The translations under genes were made by a program, and so were the position numbers. Positions 54,421-64,000 of a DNA stretch of 64,000 bases are shown here, piece by piece; the first letter of the stretch is position 1; every line of letters begins with the position of its first letter. Under the pieces are notes generated by a model. It was not told where the DNA came from. It did not search any database and worked only from the letters and a program-made list of their open reading frames with translations. The stretch comes from Plotosus lineatus (Eukaryota > Chordata > Actinopteri > Siluriformes > Plotosidae): positions 154,001 through 218,000 of the forward strand of contig CM045745.1 in the NCBI GenBank assembly GCA_024760905.1, read 5' to 3'.

Positions 54421-55590
54421 GCAATGCAGCAGCTAGAACGGATTAAACATTTGTTGAACAGCATGATGAATGTGATCATGTTGGAGATTCTCCTTCCACC
54501 CTTAATCTGTGAAGTACAAGAATAAAAAATGTTTTAAGTATCACATCAACCTCTGTATGAAGTCGCATTATATGTGCAAATCTTTGTGTTTGTTTTGAAC
54601 TACATATGGAGTTCTAATTTGAAATTGCTTGTATCACATACCTCCTGCGTGGCCCAAATTTGTGACACCATGTGATTTGTATTACAGGCTCCATCAAAAT
54701 GAACCCAAACACCTCCAAATGCATGAGAAAAGCACAACAGATGCGGGGGCAAAATGTCTGGGACACAGCAGGGACAGAGATGGGAAGAGGGTAGAATGGA
54801 ATTCGCGGGAGAACGCGGATCAAGAGAGGAAGGCTGCACAAGACTCCGTAGAACAGAATTAGACCGTGCTTGGGCCACTTTGATTTGGCTGGCCAGGGCA
54901 GATTTATGTTTTAGTGGTGCTTTCTTTATAAGAATGATGTAATCCTAATTATAGAGTTATCTAAAAATGATGAATTTAGTACTGCAATATATATAATTAT
55001 TTTTATTTAAATTTAGCAGTTTTCTGTTCGCATATGTAAACTCAAAATTTTTGTCAAATGAACTAAAATAACACAATTAACGTAAATTGTAGTGCATAAA
55101 ATATTTAGTTCCTTATGAATAATTATATACAACAATTAGAACAATTATAAGTGCACAGTTTGAACTTTAATTCTAATAAATTATAAATGCTTCAATGTAT
55201 TAATTATTTTAAATCAAGTTATACTTCCGGACTGGGTACAAAGTCCCCGGTGAGCATTTTGTGTGCTTTGTATTATTACCTTTTCGTGGACCAATTGTGT
55301 TTTTGGTATTACAAAGTAAATGTTCTAAAATGGTAGATCAAGCTTTTTGTTTGAATGTTTTACTTTGTTGGTTTGGAATTAGCACACGTGATCATTGAAA
55401 GTAATGCCATTTGAAATGGCGAGAATTTCATGGAGCATTTGAATAGAGGATCTGGACTAACAAGCTTCGAGCGAGACCTGTACTTTATTGTGTTACTTTC
55501 AGAAGAGTTCAGCAATGTTGGAGCCATTATCTTGCCGTACAAGGAAAAGCTCATGCACGACCCAGCATTTAAACCGTTTTGGTACAAGGC
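54421..55590. other. No gene recognised
   Basis: AT-rich. Contains overlapping short open frames (54600-54942) on both strands with no assignable motif. Confidence 0.5.
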
Positions 55591-55599
55591 CCATGTCTT

Positions 55600-55940
55600 C
55601 CCATGTGTTGCCTATACGGGACCCGCCATTTAGCCCATCTGGGCAAGCCCGTTTTTTTACCCATGTGGGACCCATACTTTAGCTCATCTGGGCAAGCCCA
55701 TGTATCAACCGTGAGGGAACCATATTTTAGCCCATCTGGGCTAGCCCAGTGGCTGCGTGGGACCCATATTTTAGCCTATCTGTGCTAGCCCAGTGGCTGC
55801 CCGAATGGAACCCATATTTTAGCCCATATGGGCAAGCCCAGATGGGGCCCACATAGAACCCATGGACAAAATCTTCTGGGGCTCAGATGGATAGCCCAAC
55901 TGGGCCCCATATTTTGGCCCATATGGCCCCCAGTTGGGCT
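55600..55940. repeat. Degenerate ~48-bp tandem repeat rich in inverted GGG/CCC words
   Basis: The phrase TTTAGCCCATCTGGGC recurs at about 55630, 55679, 55727, 55771 and 55819, spacing 44-49. Each unit holds self-complementary words such as GCCCATATGGGC and GGGCTAGCCC. Confidence 0.88.
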
Positions 55941-56038
55941 CCAAGCCTCTGTGCTGACTGGGAGGTGATCTCGTTGAGGTTGACTCTTGTGATTGTTGTT
56001 TTGTTGTGTTTCCTTAAATCAGGAGTATAAACTCATCC

Positions 56039-56395
56039 GGGGCAGTGGTGGTCTAGTGGTATAGGGTGCTGGATCGCTGATCCAAAGGTTGGCAGTTCGA
56101 GTCCCACTCTCCACAAGGTTGTCACTGTCCCCCCAGTGCGGCTAACTGGGTTATCAAAGGCGGGCCATGTCTCTCACTGTCTATGGTGTGAGGCATGTAA
56201 AAGAACCATTGCTGACTTTCGTAAAGAGTAGACTGCAAAGTCGTCAGCGTGTTTCTATCCCTTGCTAAAAAAAAGGGGTTGTGACAGGAAGGGCATCCGA
56301 CGTAAAAAAAACCCTCTGCCAAATTAAACGTGCGAATCAAAATGATTCGCTGTGGCGACTCCCGAGTAAAAGGGAAAAAGCTGAAAGGAAGACGG
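56039..56395 (+). mobile_element. tRNA-headed SINE with RTE-derived tail
   Basis: Flanked by an 18-bp duplication AGGAGTATAAACTCATCC (56021-56038; one difference in 56396-56413). The head carries Pol III promoter boxes: A box TGGTCTAGTGG (about 56048) and B box AGTTCGAGTCC (about 56094). The body continues to about 56260. The last 120 bp combine an RTE 5'-end piece (GACAGGAAGGGCATCCGACG) with the RTE 3' end (TCGCTGTGGCGACTCCCG...GCTGAAAGGAAGA). This parallels bovine SINEs built from BovB ends. Confidence 0.85.
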
Positions 56396-56662
56396 AGGAG
56401 TATAAATTCATCCACCCCGAACCCTTGGAGCCCTGAAGGCCACTATTCGACAGGAGATTGTTGCCATTCCACCCGATACGACCCTTCGAGCCACGGCAGC
56501 CATTAGAAATCACCTGGAAGAGAGGAGATATGATGAGCGCCATCATTTGGAGGATCTTTAAGATATCATTTCATGTGTGTAAGTAATAATTTTCGATATT
56601 ATAATAATAATTCTTATTAATTTTCCCTTGAGTAGTGGGAGTTTTTGGGTCACCCTGTACTT

Positions 56663-57005
56663 CCGTTCAGTTCATTTTCTGTAACCGCTTCATCCTAATT
56701 AGGGTCACGGGGAGGTTGGTGCCCATCTCAGCCAACTCAGGGCGAGGGCAGAGTACACCCTGGACAGCTCGCCAGGCCATTGCAGGGCGGAAACACGCTG
56801 ACGGCTTTGCAGCCTACTCTTGTCGAAAGTCAACAATGGTTCTTTTACATGCCTCACGCCATAGACAGTGACAGACATGGCCAGCCTTTGATAACCCAGT
56901 TAGCTGCACTGGGAGGACAGTGACAACCTTGTGGAGACTGGGACTCGAACCCCCAACCTTTGGATCAGCGATCCGGCGCCTTATACCACTAGACCACCAC
57001 TGCCC
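56663..57005 (-). mobile_element. tRNA-headed SINE with a different tail
   Basis: Flanked by a 12-bp duplication CACCCTGTACTT (56651-56662 and 57006-57017). Read on the minus strand, the first 215 bp match the head and body of the SINE at 56039 (A and B boxes present). After CGTCAGCGTGTTT the sequence switches to GGCGAGCTGTCCAGGGTG and a common fish repeat tail ending near GCGGTTACAGAAAATGAACT. That tail family also occurs at 46990-47275. Confidence 0.85.
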
Positions 57006-57349
57006 CACCCTGTACTTAATTGTCCCAAATGACCATGTTTTTGATTCCAAGCTTTTACCTTTTAAACAACTCGAGCAAAGCCGAGCGTTCACAGCAAGAG
57101 AAAATCACTTCGCTCTCACATTTTTAGGTGTCTACGGACAGATTGATTCCTTTATCCACAGTGTATATTAGCATCCATCTTTAACCAACAACACACACAC
57201 TATCAGCCTCCAAAAAACTTTTCTGAGTTTCATGAGGCGGGGGGGGCACTAACGAGTGACATTCCCCCTTATGCCGGTCCCAAGCCCAGATAAATGCAGA
57301 GGGTTGCGACAGGAAGGGCATCCAGCGTAAAACTTCTGCCACATTTCCC

Positions 57350-58909
57350 ATGCAAATGATCAAAACAAAATTCATACCAGATCGGTCGAGGCCCGGGTTA
57401 ACAACGACCGCCATCAGTGCTGTCAACCAACAGGGTGCTGATGGAAATTGGACTACTGTTGGTCGAAGACGTCGAAGAAGGAGAGGCGGGAGGCATGTCC
57501 GTAAGCAGAGAGAGAAGAGGAAATGCGTGAGCCTAGGACTGAGAGTAGGGACTTTGAATGTTGGAACCATGCAAGGAAAAGATGCGCTGGCTGACATGAT
57601 GCAGAGGAGGAAGGTGGATATACTGTCTGTTCAGGAGACTAGGTGGAAAGGTAGCAAGGCTAGAAGCTTAGGAGCAGGGTTTAAGCTGTTTTATCACGGT
57701 GTGGATGGGAAGAGAAATGGAGTAGGAGTCATCTTGAAGGAGGGGATTGTCAGGAATGTTCTAGAAGTGAAAAGAGTGTCAGACAGAGTGATGAGTCTCA
57801 AGTTCGAAATTGAAGGTGTAATGCTCAATGCTGTTAGTGCTTATGCCCCACAGGCAGGATGTGAGCTAGAAGAGAAGGAGAGATTCTGGAGTGAGTTAGA
57901 TGAAGTGATGCAGAGTACCCCCAGAGGTGAAAGAGTGGTCATTGGTGCAGACTTCAATGGACATGTTGGTGCAGGCAACAGAGGGGACGAGGAAGTGATG
58001 GGCAGGTTTGGAATCCAGGACAGGAACGCAGAAGGACAGATGTTGATAGGTTTTGCAAAAAGGATGGAAATGGCTGTGGTGAATACTTTCTTCAAGAAGA
58101 AACAAGAGCATAGGGTGACTTATAAAAGCGGAGGTGGGAGCACACAGGTAGACTACATCTTGTGTAGGCGATGTAATTTGAAGGAAGTCAGTGACTGCAA
58201 AGTAGTAGTGGGTGAGAGTGTTGCCAAACAGCATAGGATGGTGGTGTGCAGGATGATGCTGATGGTGAGGAAGGTGAAGGAGGCAAAGGCAGAGAAGAAG
58301 GCAAAGTGGTGGAAGCTGAAAAAGGAAGAGTGTGGTGTTGTCTTCAAAGAGGAGTTGAAACAGAAACAGGAAGTGCTTCCAAATGACTGGACAACCACAG
58401 CAAATGTGATCAGGAAGACAGGTAGGAAAGTACTTGGTGTGTCCTCTGGAAGGAAAGTAGATAAGGAGACTTGGTGGTGGAATGAGGAAGTGCAGGAGTG
58501 TGTACAAAGGAAGAGGTTAGCTAAGAAGAAGTGGGACATAGAGAGGACCGAAGAGAGTAAACAGGAGAACAGGGAGACACAGCGTAAGGCAAAAGTAGCA
58601 GTGGCTAAGGCCAAACAGAGGGCGTATGATGACTTGTATGATAGGTTGGACAGTAAAGAGGGAGAAAATGATTTATACAGGTTAGCACAGCAGAGAAATA
58701 GAGATGGGAAAGACGTGCAGCAAGTTAGAGTGATAAAGGGCAGAGAGGGAAATGTATTGACTGATGACAGAAGTGTGCTGGGAAGATGGAAAGAGTACTT
58801 TGAAGAGCTGATGAATGAGGAAAATGAGAGAGAAAAAAGAGTAGAAGAGGTGACTGTTGAGGACCAGGATGTAGCAAAGATCAGTAAGGGTGAAGTGAGA
58901 AGGCATTGA
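57350..58909 (+). pseudogene. RTE ORF, endonuclease and linker (copy F)
   Basis: 519 open codons, the longest of the endonuclease frames here. It has VGTLNVGTM, ILSVQETRWKG, VSAYAPQAGCE, GADFNGHVGAGN, VDYILCRR and AKQHRMVV. It continues through the basic linker and the KDVQQVRVIKGREGNVLTDD bridge into the RT start (KISKGEVRR) before a one-base loss near 58901. Copy F shows that endonuclease and RT belong to one reading frame in this family. Confidence 0.87.
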
Positions 58910-60336
58910 AGAGGATGAAGAATGGAAAGTCAGTTGGGCCTGATGATATACCTGTGGAGGTATGGAAGTGTCTAGGAGAGGTAGCAGTAGATTTTCTGAC
59001 AAGAACATTCAACAAGGTCCTAGAGAGTGAGCAGATGCCAGAGGAGTGGAGAGGTGTGCTGGTGCCCATTTTTAAGAACAAGGGAGATGTGCAGAGTTGC
59101 GGCAACTACAGAGGAATAAAGTTGATGAGCCATACGATGAAGTTATGGGAAAGAATAGTGGAAGCTCGACTAAGGGCAGAGGTCGTGAACAACAGTTCGT
59201 GAACAACAGTTTGGTTTCATGCCAAGAAAGAGCACCACAGATGCAATGTTTGCTTTGAGGATGTTAATAGAGAAGTACAGAGAAGGTCAGAGGGAACTGC
59301 ATTGTGCCTTTGCAGATCTGGTAAAAGCATATGACAGGGTCCCAAGAGAAGAACTGTGGTATTGCATGAGGAGGTCTGGAGTGGCAGAGAAGTATGTTAG
59401 AGTGGTGCAGGACATGTATTAGAGATGTAAGACAGTGGTGAGGTGTGCTGTCAGTGTGACCGACGAATTCAAGGTGGAGGTGGGACTGCAAACAGGGTCA
59501 GCTCTCAGCCCCTTCTTGTTTGCTATGGTGATGGACAGGCTGACAGACGAGATGAGACAAGAATCTCCATGGACTATGATGTTTGCAGATGACATTGTGA
59601 TCTGTAGTGAGAGCAGAGAACAAGTGGAGGAAAATCTAGAGAGGTGGAGGTATGCCGTGGAAAGGAGAGGAATGAAGGTTAGCCTCAGAAAATCAGAATA
59701 CATGTGTGTGAATGAGAAGGACCCAGGAGGAATGGTGATGTTACAGGGAGCAGAGATAACAAAGGTGGAGGATTTTAAGTACTTAGGCTCAACAATCCAG
59801 AGCAATGGAGAATGTGGAAAAGAGGTGAAGAAGCGTGTGCAGGCAGGCTGGAATTTTTGGAGAAAAGTGTCCGGTGTGATGTGCGATAGGAGAGTGTCAG
59901 CAAGAATGAAGGGAAAAGTGTACAAGACGGTGCTGAGGCCAGCGATGTTGTATGGCTTAGAAACAGTAGCGCTGAGGAAAAGACAGGAGGCAGAGCTGGA
60001 GGTAGCGGAGATGAAAATGTTGAGGTTCTCTTTGGAGTAATGAGGATGGATAGGATCAGAAATTAGTATATCAGAGGGACAGCCCATGTAAGATGTTTTG
60101 GAGACAAAGTCAGAGAGGCTAGATTGAGATGGTTTGGATATGTACAGAGGAGGGATAGTGAGTATATCGGCAGTAGGATGCTGAGGTTGGAACTACCAGG
60201 CAGAAGGCCTCGAGGAAGACCAAAGAAGAGATTTATGGATGTGGTGAAGGAAGACATGAAGGTCATTGGAGTCAGAAAAGAAGATGCAGAGGACAGGGTG
60301 AGATGGAGGCGGATGATTTGCTGTGGCGACCCCTGA
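58906..60336 (+). pseudogene. RTE ORF, reverse-transcriptase half (copy F)
   Basis: Four open blocks: 58906-59202, 59219-59422, 59435-60040 and 60124-60336. RT motifs: GKSVGPDDIPVEVWK, NYRGIKLMSHTMKLWER, FADLVKAYDRVPREEL, and MMFADDIVICSES (FADD intact). A 16-base duplication GTGAACAACAGTT(C/T) near 59185-59210 and stops at 59420 and 60038 break it. Confidence 0.85.
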
Positions 60337-60443
60337 AGGGAGCAGCCGAAAGTAAAAGAAGAAGAAGAAGACCCTTCAGCACCAAACCCCAAGGAGGTCA
60401 AGGGTCAAGATTTTCTCTTCAATAAAGGATTCAGTTGGAGATC

Positions 60444-60504
<61 letters not shown>
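60444..60504. repeat. (AT)n(AC)n microsatellite
   Basis: About 12 AT units followed by about 17 AC units. Confidence 0.96.
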
Positions 60505-60505
<1 letters not shown>

Positions 60506-61006
60506 GAGTGAAGGCTACAGTAGAGACCAGGAGGGAATCCCTTCCAAGAGCGAGAGGATGAGAAGGGAAGGGTTACATCTCTCTAATGCTGGATGGATGA
60601 TGTGAGAGCATGTCCTTCTAGTCGCCATACATCTGGAACAGGCGGGGAATCAGGAAAACATTGCCATCTTGAGACTCTCACAGACTTTTTTACATATCAC
60701 ACATTTTTAATCATTCCTATTGACACCCAGCTGTGTTATATCACCATATTGGACTCTCATGCAACATCAACCTGGCTGCTCGCCAACGCTCACTTGTTTT
60801 ATCATTAATGGAAAACATGGAATAAATACAAACACCATAATGACAAAGTCATTGTGAAAATAAAACAGAAGCTGCGATCATGAATTTTGAATCTGTGGCT
60901 TGAACCAGAAGAATTGTAGCATGTCTCCTCTGGAGTAAAGAGATCAATTAACAGTCAGAAGAAAAAGAAAAGCGAGGACAGAACAAATGAATAACGGACG
61001 AAGCAA

Positions 61007-61010
<4 letters not shown>
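60505..61010. other. No gene recognised
   Basis: Unique-looking sequence with only short frames; nothing assignable. Confidence 0.5.
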
Positions 61011-61067
<57 letters not shown>

Positions 61068-61196
61068 TGTGTGCATTAATGTGTGTGTGAGTGTGTACGT
61101 GCATGTGCATGTGTGCATGTTCACATGAGTATGTGTATGTGTGCATGTGCACATGATATGTGTGTGTGTGTGTGTGTGTGTGTGTTTGAGAGAGAG

Positions 61197-61240
<44 letters not shown>

Positions 61241-61279
61241 TGTGTGTGTGTGTGTGTATGTGTTTGAGAGAGAGAGTGA

Positions 61280-61316
<37 letters not shown>

Positions 61317-61322
61317 TGAGAG

Positions 61323-61385
<63 letters not shown>

Positions 61386-61401
61386 TTGAGAGAGAGAGTG
61401 A

Positions 61402-61449
<48 letters not shown>

Positions 61450-61455
61450 AAGAGA

Positions 61456-61539
<84 letters not shown>
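61011..61539. repeat. ~530-bp compound GT/GA microsatellite
   Basis: GT runs separated by short GA blocks, ending in about 20 GA units. The block TATGTGTTTGAGAGAGAGAG with following TGAGTATG occurs twice about 122 bp apart (near 61258 and 61380), so part of the array grew by block duplication. Long open frames across it on either strand are artefacts of the repeat. Confidence 0.97.
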
Positions 61540-61542
<3 letters not shown>

Positions 61543-61544
61543 CT

Positions 61545-61625
61545 GCGGAGGAAGTATCTGCGGAGAGGAATGTCTGGACCAGTTGCCACTAACCCGCAAC
61601 CGGTCTCGGATTAAGCCGAAGATGG

Positions 61626-61659
<34 letters not shown>

Positions 61660-61662
61660 ATT
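61545..61662 (+). mobile_element. LINE 3'-tail fragment with (GAT)n
   Basis: GGAATGTCTGGACCAGTTG...CGGATTAAGCCGAAGATGG then about 12 GAT units. It parallels the end of the LINE at 32981-34864 (GGGATGTCTGGACC...CGGACTAAGCGGAAGA). Confidence 0.6.
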
Positions 61663-62601
61663 TAATGAATATTTGATTACATGTTGACAGTGGGTCAAAT
61701 GGGTGTTGTGATGCGCAAAGTGTGGTAGTTGTGGTCATAGTACTAGTGCTTGTCACCTCTCGCTTTCAACTAACATCGCTGACTAGCGGCTTGCCTGTGA
61801 AAAGGGGAGCTGAGTGAGCAAGTCTTTCCCTGCCAGTACATTGCCTCTGCACCATCAAACCCCATGTAGTGCCTCCTCACAGCGACACATGGTAACTGAG
61901 TACCTTGTGGACTCAGGCTGAACTACAGGGGACTCGGAGGAGGTTTGGCCCCCAGACATGCGGCACGCAGGCCCACCGGTGTGTGGACGCGCCCTGATGC
62001 CCATGACCCAAACCCCCAACTATGGGTTAAATAGTCCCACTGCTTTGTGGATTCCCTTGGTTGTGAGAAGGCTAAGGAGTAAACCCTACAGAAATCCGGA
62101 GTGGAGCCCCTAAGGCAGTTGGTCTGAGGATTTCCCTCCCTTCTGGCAACTCCTGCAGCTGTGCTGGTACCAAATTGTACTGGATCTTCCTTTCCTTTGG
62201 ATGCTATCAGCAAGGCCAAGCGGGGAGACTTGACGTCTGGGCAGCCCAAGTTTCCATAGTTCCCTCCCAGGCTCGTAGCGCACTGGAGAGGACACTGGAG
62301 AGGACACTCCAGTGTTGATGTAAGACTTTGGCTCAACACTGGAAGTAGCAGTTACCGGTTAAAAGCTCATTCCAATTGGCGTAGGATTCGGGCGCCTGGG
62401 GCTACTTCCGACAGTGAGAGAGACCATCGTGTCTCACTGGACAGCTACCGCCCGCTCCAAGCTGGGCAGCCCCCAACCAGTAAGGTGCTGTCCCGCCACA
62501 GCTCGCCTGCCTTGCTGGGTGCGTAGGGCTTAGGGACTGGCCATCCCGACAAGCAAGATGTAAATTCTCCACCAGGCAGACAAAAAGAGATAAATACAAA
62601 G

Positions 62602-63462
62602 ACTCCAGCTCTTCGAATAGCAAGCTGGAACATATGGACTATGTGTCCTGGACTGACAAGTGATCGTCAGCAAATTGACAATGCCAAATTGACAATTGAC
62701 AAAGTCATCGACCATGAACTGACACGTCAGAATATCGACATTACTTGTCTACAGGAAACACGCCTGGCTGACAGTGGTACTATCAAAGAGGCCAACTACA
62801 CCTTCTACTGGCAGGGCCTGCCACAAGACAACCCGAGACTGCATGGTGTAGGTTTCGCTGTGAAGAACTCTGACTAGGGCTATTGAACCTCCTACCAGTG
62901 GATCAGAGAGAATCCTTGCTTTACGCCTCTCTACAACTGCAGACTTTGTAAACCTCCTCAGCATCTATGCACCACCACTCAGTTCCACTCCAGAGGCCAA
63001 GAACCAGTTTTACGAGGCTCTGGATGATGCAATTTCCAGGATCCCCAGCACTGAAGGACTTTACCTACTAGGAGACTTCAATGCTAGAGTAGGTGCCGAC
63101 TGTGACACCTGGCCTTCCTGCCTTGGTCACCACAGCATAGGAATGAGAATGGACAGAGGTTGTTGGAACTGTGCTGCCATCATGGCCTGTGTGTCACAAA
63201 TACATACTTCAAGTGCAAAGACTGTCACAAAGTATCCTGGAGACACCCCAGATCTTGCCACTGGCAACAGCTTGACCTCATTCTCACCTGGCGCATGGAT
63301 CTGAGCAGCATTCTCCACACTAGAAGTTTCCATAGCGCAGACTGCGACACAGACCACACCCTCGTTGGAAGCAGGATAAGGCTGACAACAAAGAGGATCC
63401 ATCACTCCAAAACTAAAGGCCTTCCACACATCAACACCTGCTCCTCAAGGGATCCCCAGTGA
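62602..63462 (+). pseudogene. LINE endonuclease, broken in two places
   Basis: Opens with RIASWNIWTM, then NIDITCLQETRLADSG (catalytic Glu), YTFYWQGLPQDN and HGVGFAVKN, with a stop at 62875. In the next frame: LLSIYAPPLSS and LYLLGDFNARVGADCDTW. In a third frame from 63160: VTNTYFKCKDCHKVSWRHPR, QLDLILTW and HSADCDTDHTLVGSR with the final catalytic Asp-His. The order and spacing match APE nucleases of non-LTR elements. Frame changes lie near 62880 and 63155. Confidence 0.82.
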
Positions 63463-64000
63463 ATCCAACTGCTTCATGACACAGTCAAGGAGAAGTTGGC
63501 TTCGCAGATACCTGGCAAAGACATCAACAGCAAGTGGAGCTTCCTGAGAGATACTATCTACACAACAGCCCTCACCACATTTGGGAAAAAGGAGTGTCGG
63601 AGTGTAGACTGGTACGAGGCTCACTGGGAGGAGATGCAGCTTGTGACAGAAGCCAAGAGGGAAGCCCTCCTAGCATACAAGCAAAACCCAAGCACCAGTA
63701 CTCGGGACACCCTCAAAGCTGCACGAAACAAGGCCCAGCAGACAGCCCGCCGCTGTGCAAACGACTTCTGGCTGAACCGCTGCAGCAAGATCCAGATGGC
63801 AGCTGACACTGGCAACGCAATGGCCATGTACAATGGCATCAAGACAGCTACTGGCCCAACCACAATTAAGACTGCACCCCTCAAGACCAAGACCGGGGAG
63901 GTGATCACGGACCAAGGCAAGCAGCTTGAACACTGGGTGGAACATTACCTGGAACTGTACGCAACCAAGAATGTGATGACCGATGCAGCATTAAATGCCC
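63463..64000 (+). pseudogene. LINE linker region, open to the window end
   Basis: Continues in the same frame as the last endonuclease block after a single TGA at 63460-63462, with no further stop for 179 codons. It encodes a charged helical linker (WEEMQLVTEAKREALLAYKQ, KAARNKAQQTARRCANDFW) and GEVITDQGKQLEHWVEHYLE, the phrase that usually precedes LINE RT. No initiator codon is required if the TGA is a point mutation. Confidence 0.78.

Larger units (their letters stand above)
57230..60370 (+). mobile_element. RTE-clade LINE, copy F, nearly full length
   Basis: Begins CATGAGGCGGGG, lacking only the first dozen bases of copy A, and ends CCGAAAGTAAAAG with AAG repeats. No clear flanking duplication was found. 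Confidence 0.9.
61740..64000 (+). mobile_element. APE-type LINE, runs off the window
   Basis: A GC-balanced 5' region without recognisable protein (61740-62600) leads into an APE endonuclease (62602-63460) and a linker toward RT (63463-64000). RT itself lies beyond the window end. The family differs from RTE, L1 and the LINE at 33 kb in its endonuclease wording. Confidence 0.75.

Noticed and set aside
56040..56110. Possible tRNA gene
   Set aside because: A and B boxes are present, but it is the head of a SINE with a target duplication, and the same head recurs inverted at 57005. A proper tRNA fold was not evident.
60593..60808. Frame with IPIDTQLCYITI, similar to YADDTQLY of LINE RT
   Set aside because: Only a few residues agree and no neighbouring RT motif is present.
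60948..61698. Long open frames over GT/CA repeats
   Set aside because: Dinucleotide repeats are open in several frames on both strands; composition only.

Overview
This 64 kb window looks like accessory DNA from a teleost fish genome. The evidence is the mix of element families: RTE-clade LINEs, sushi-like Ty3/Gypsy, gamma-type endogenous retroviruses, L1/Tx1-like and L2-like LINEs, ZBED/SCAND3-like hAT, Tigger/pogo, tRNA-headed SINEs and long CA/GT microsatellites. Two isolated leucine-rich-repeat exons of the fish NLR (NACHT-LRR, NLRC3-like) type are the only recognisable host coding sequence. Coding density is very low, introns are implied, and nothing bacterial or plasmid-like is present. 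Species cannot be assigned from sequence alone.

Layout. 0-8 kb: a minus-strand L1/Tx1-like remnant, then a complete hAT transposon (2281-7936) with an 8-bp target duplication. The hAT is split by a Tigger element and by a 669-bp LTR-like insert. 8.25-12 kb: NLR-type LRR exon and a 2-kb unclassified terminal-inverted-repeat element. 12-20 kb: a decayed sushi-like Gypsy element, then an L2-like LINE split by RTE copy A. 20-32 kb: a minus-strand ERV mosaic bounded by one LTR pair with a 4-bp duplication. It holds two env remnants, two gag starts, an RTE copy (B), a tRNA-Pro-type primer site and a leader with a hairpin array. 32-35 kb: a LINE with an uninterrupted 506-codon RT frame, in a segment flanked by 68-bp direct repeats. 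35-45 kb: RTE copy C split by a plus-strand ERV (36462-43203) with tRNA-Trp-type primer site and a 5-bp duplication. 45.8 kb: the second LRR exon. 46.5-50.6 kb: RTE fragment, second L1/Tx1 copy, second hAT end, and a long palindromic element carrying a LINE endonuclease fragment. 50.6-54.4 kb: RTE copy G joined to a transposase-like remnant. 55-57 kb: a degenerate tandem repeat and two SINEs sharing one tRNA head but carrying different tails. 57-60 kb: RTE copy F. 60-64 kb: a roughly 530-bp GT/GA microsatellite, and another APE-type LINE that runs off the window end.

The features behave as a record of insertions into insertions rather than as a pathway. Target duplications make many of these calls firm. 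If the two LRR exons belong to one minus-strand gene, about 37 kb of transposable elements separates them. Nearly all element genes are broken by stops or frameshifts; the clearest open frames are the RT at 33323-34843, the integrase at 40537-41775, the transmembrane env at 41998-42546, and the endonuclease halves of RTE copies A and F. The items most worth following up are the leader hairpin array with a compensatory base pair, the SINE tail exchange, and the primer-site switch between two ERVs with related pol genes.
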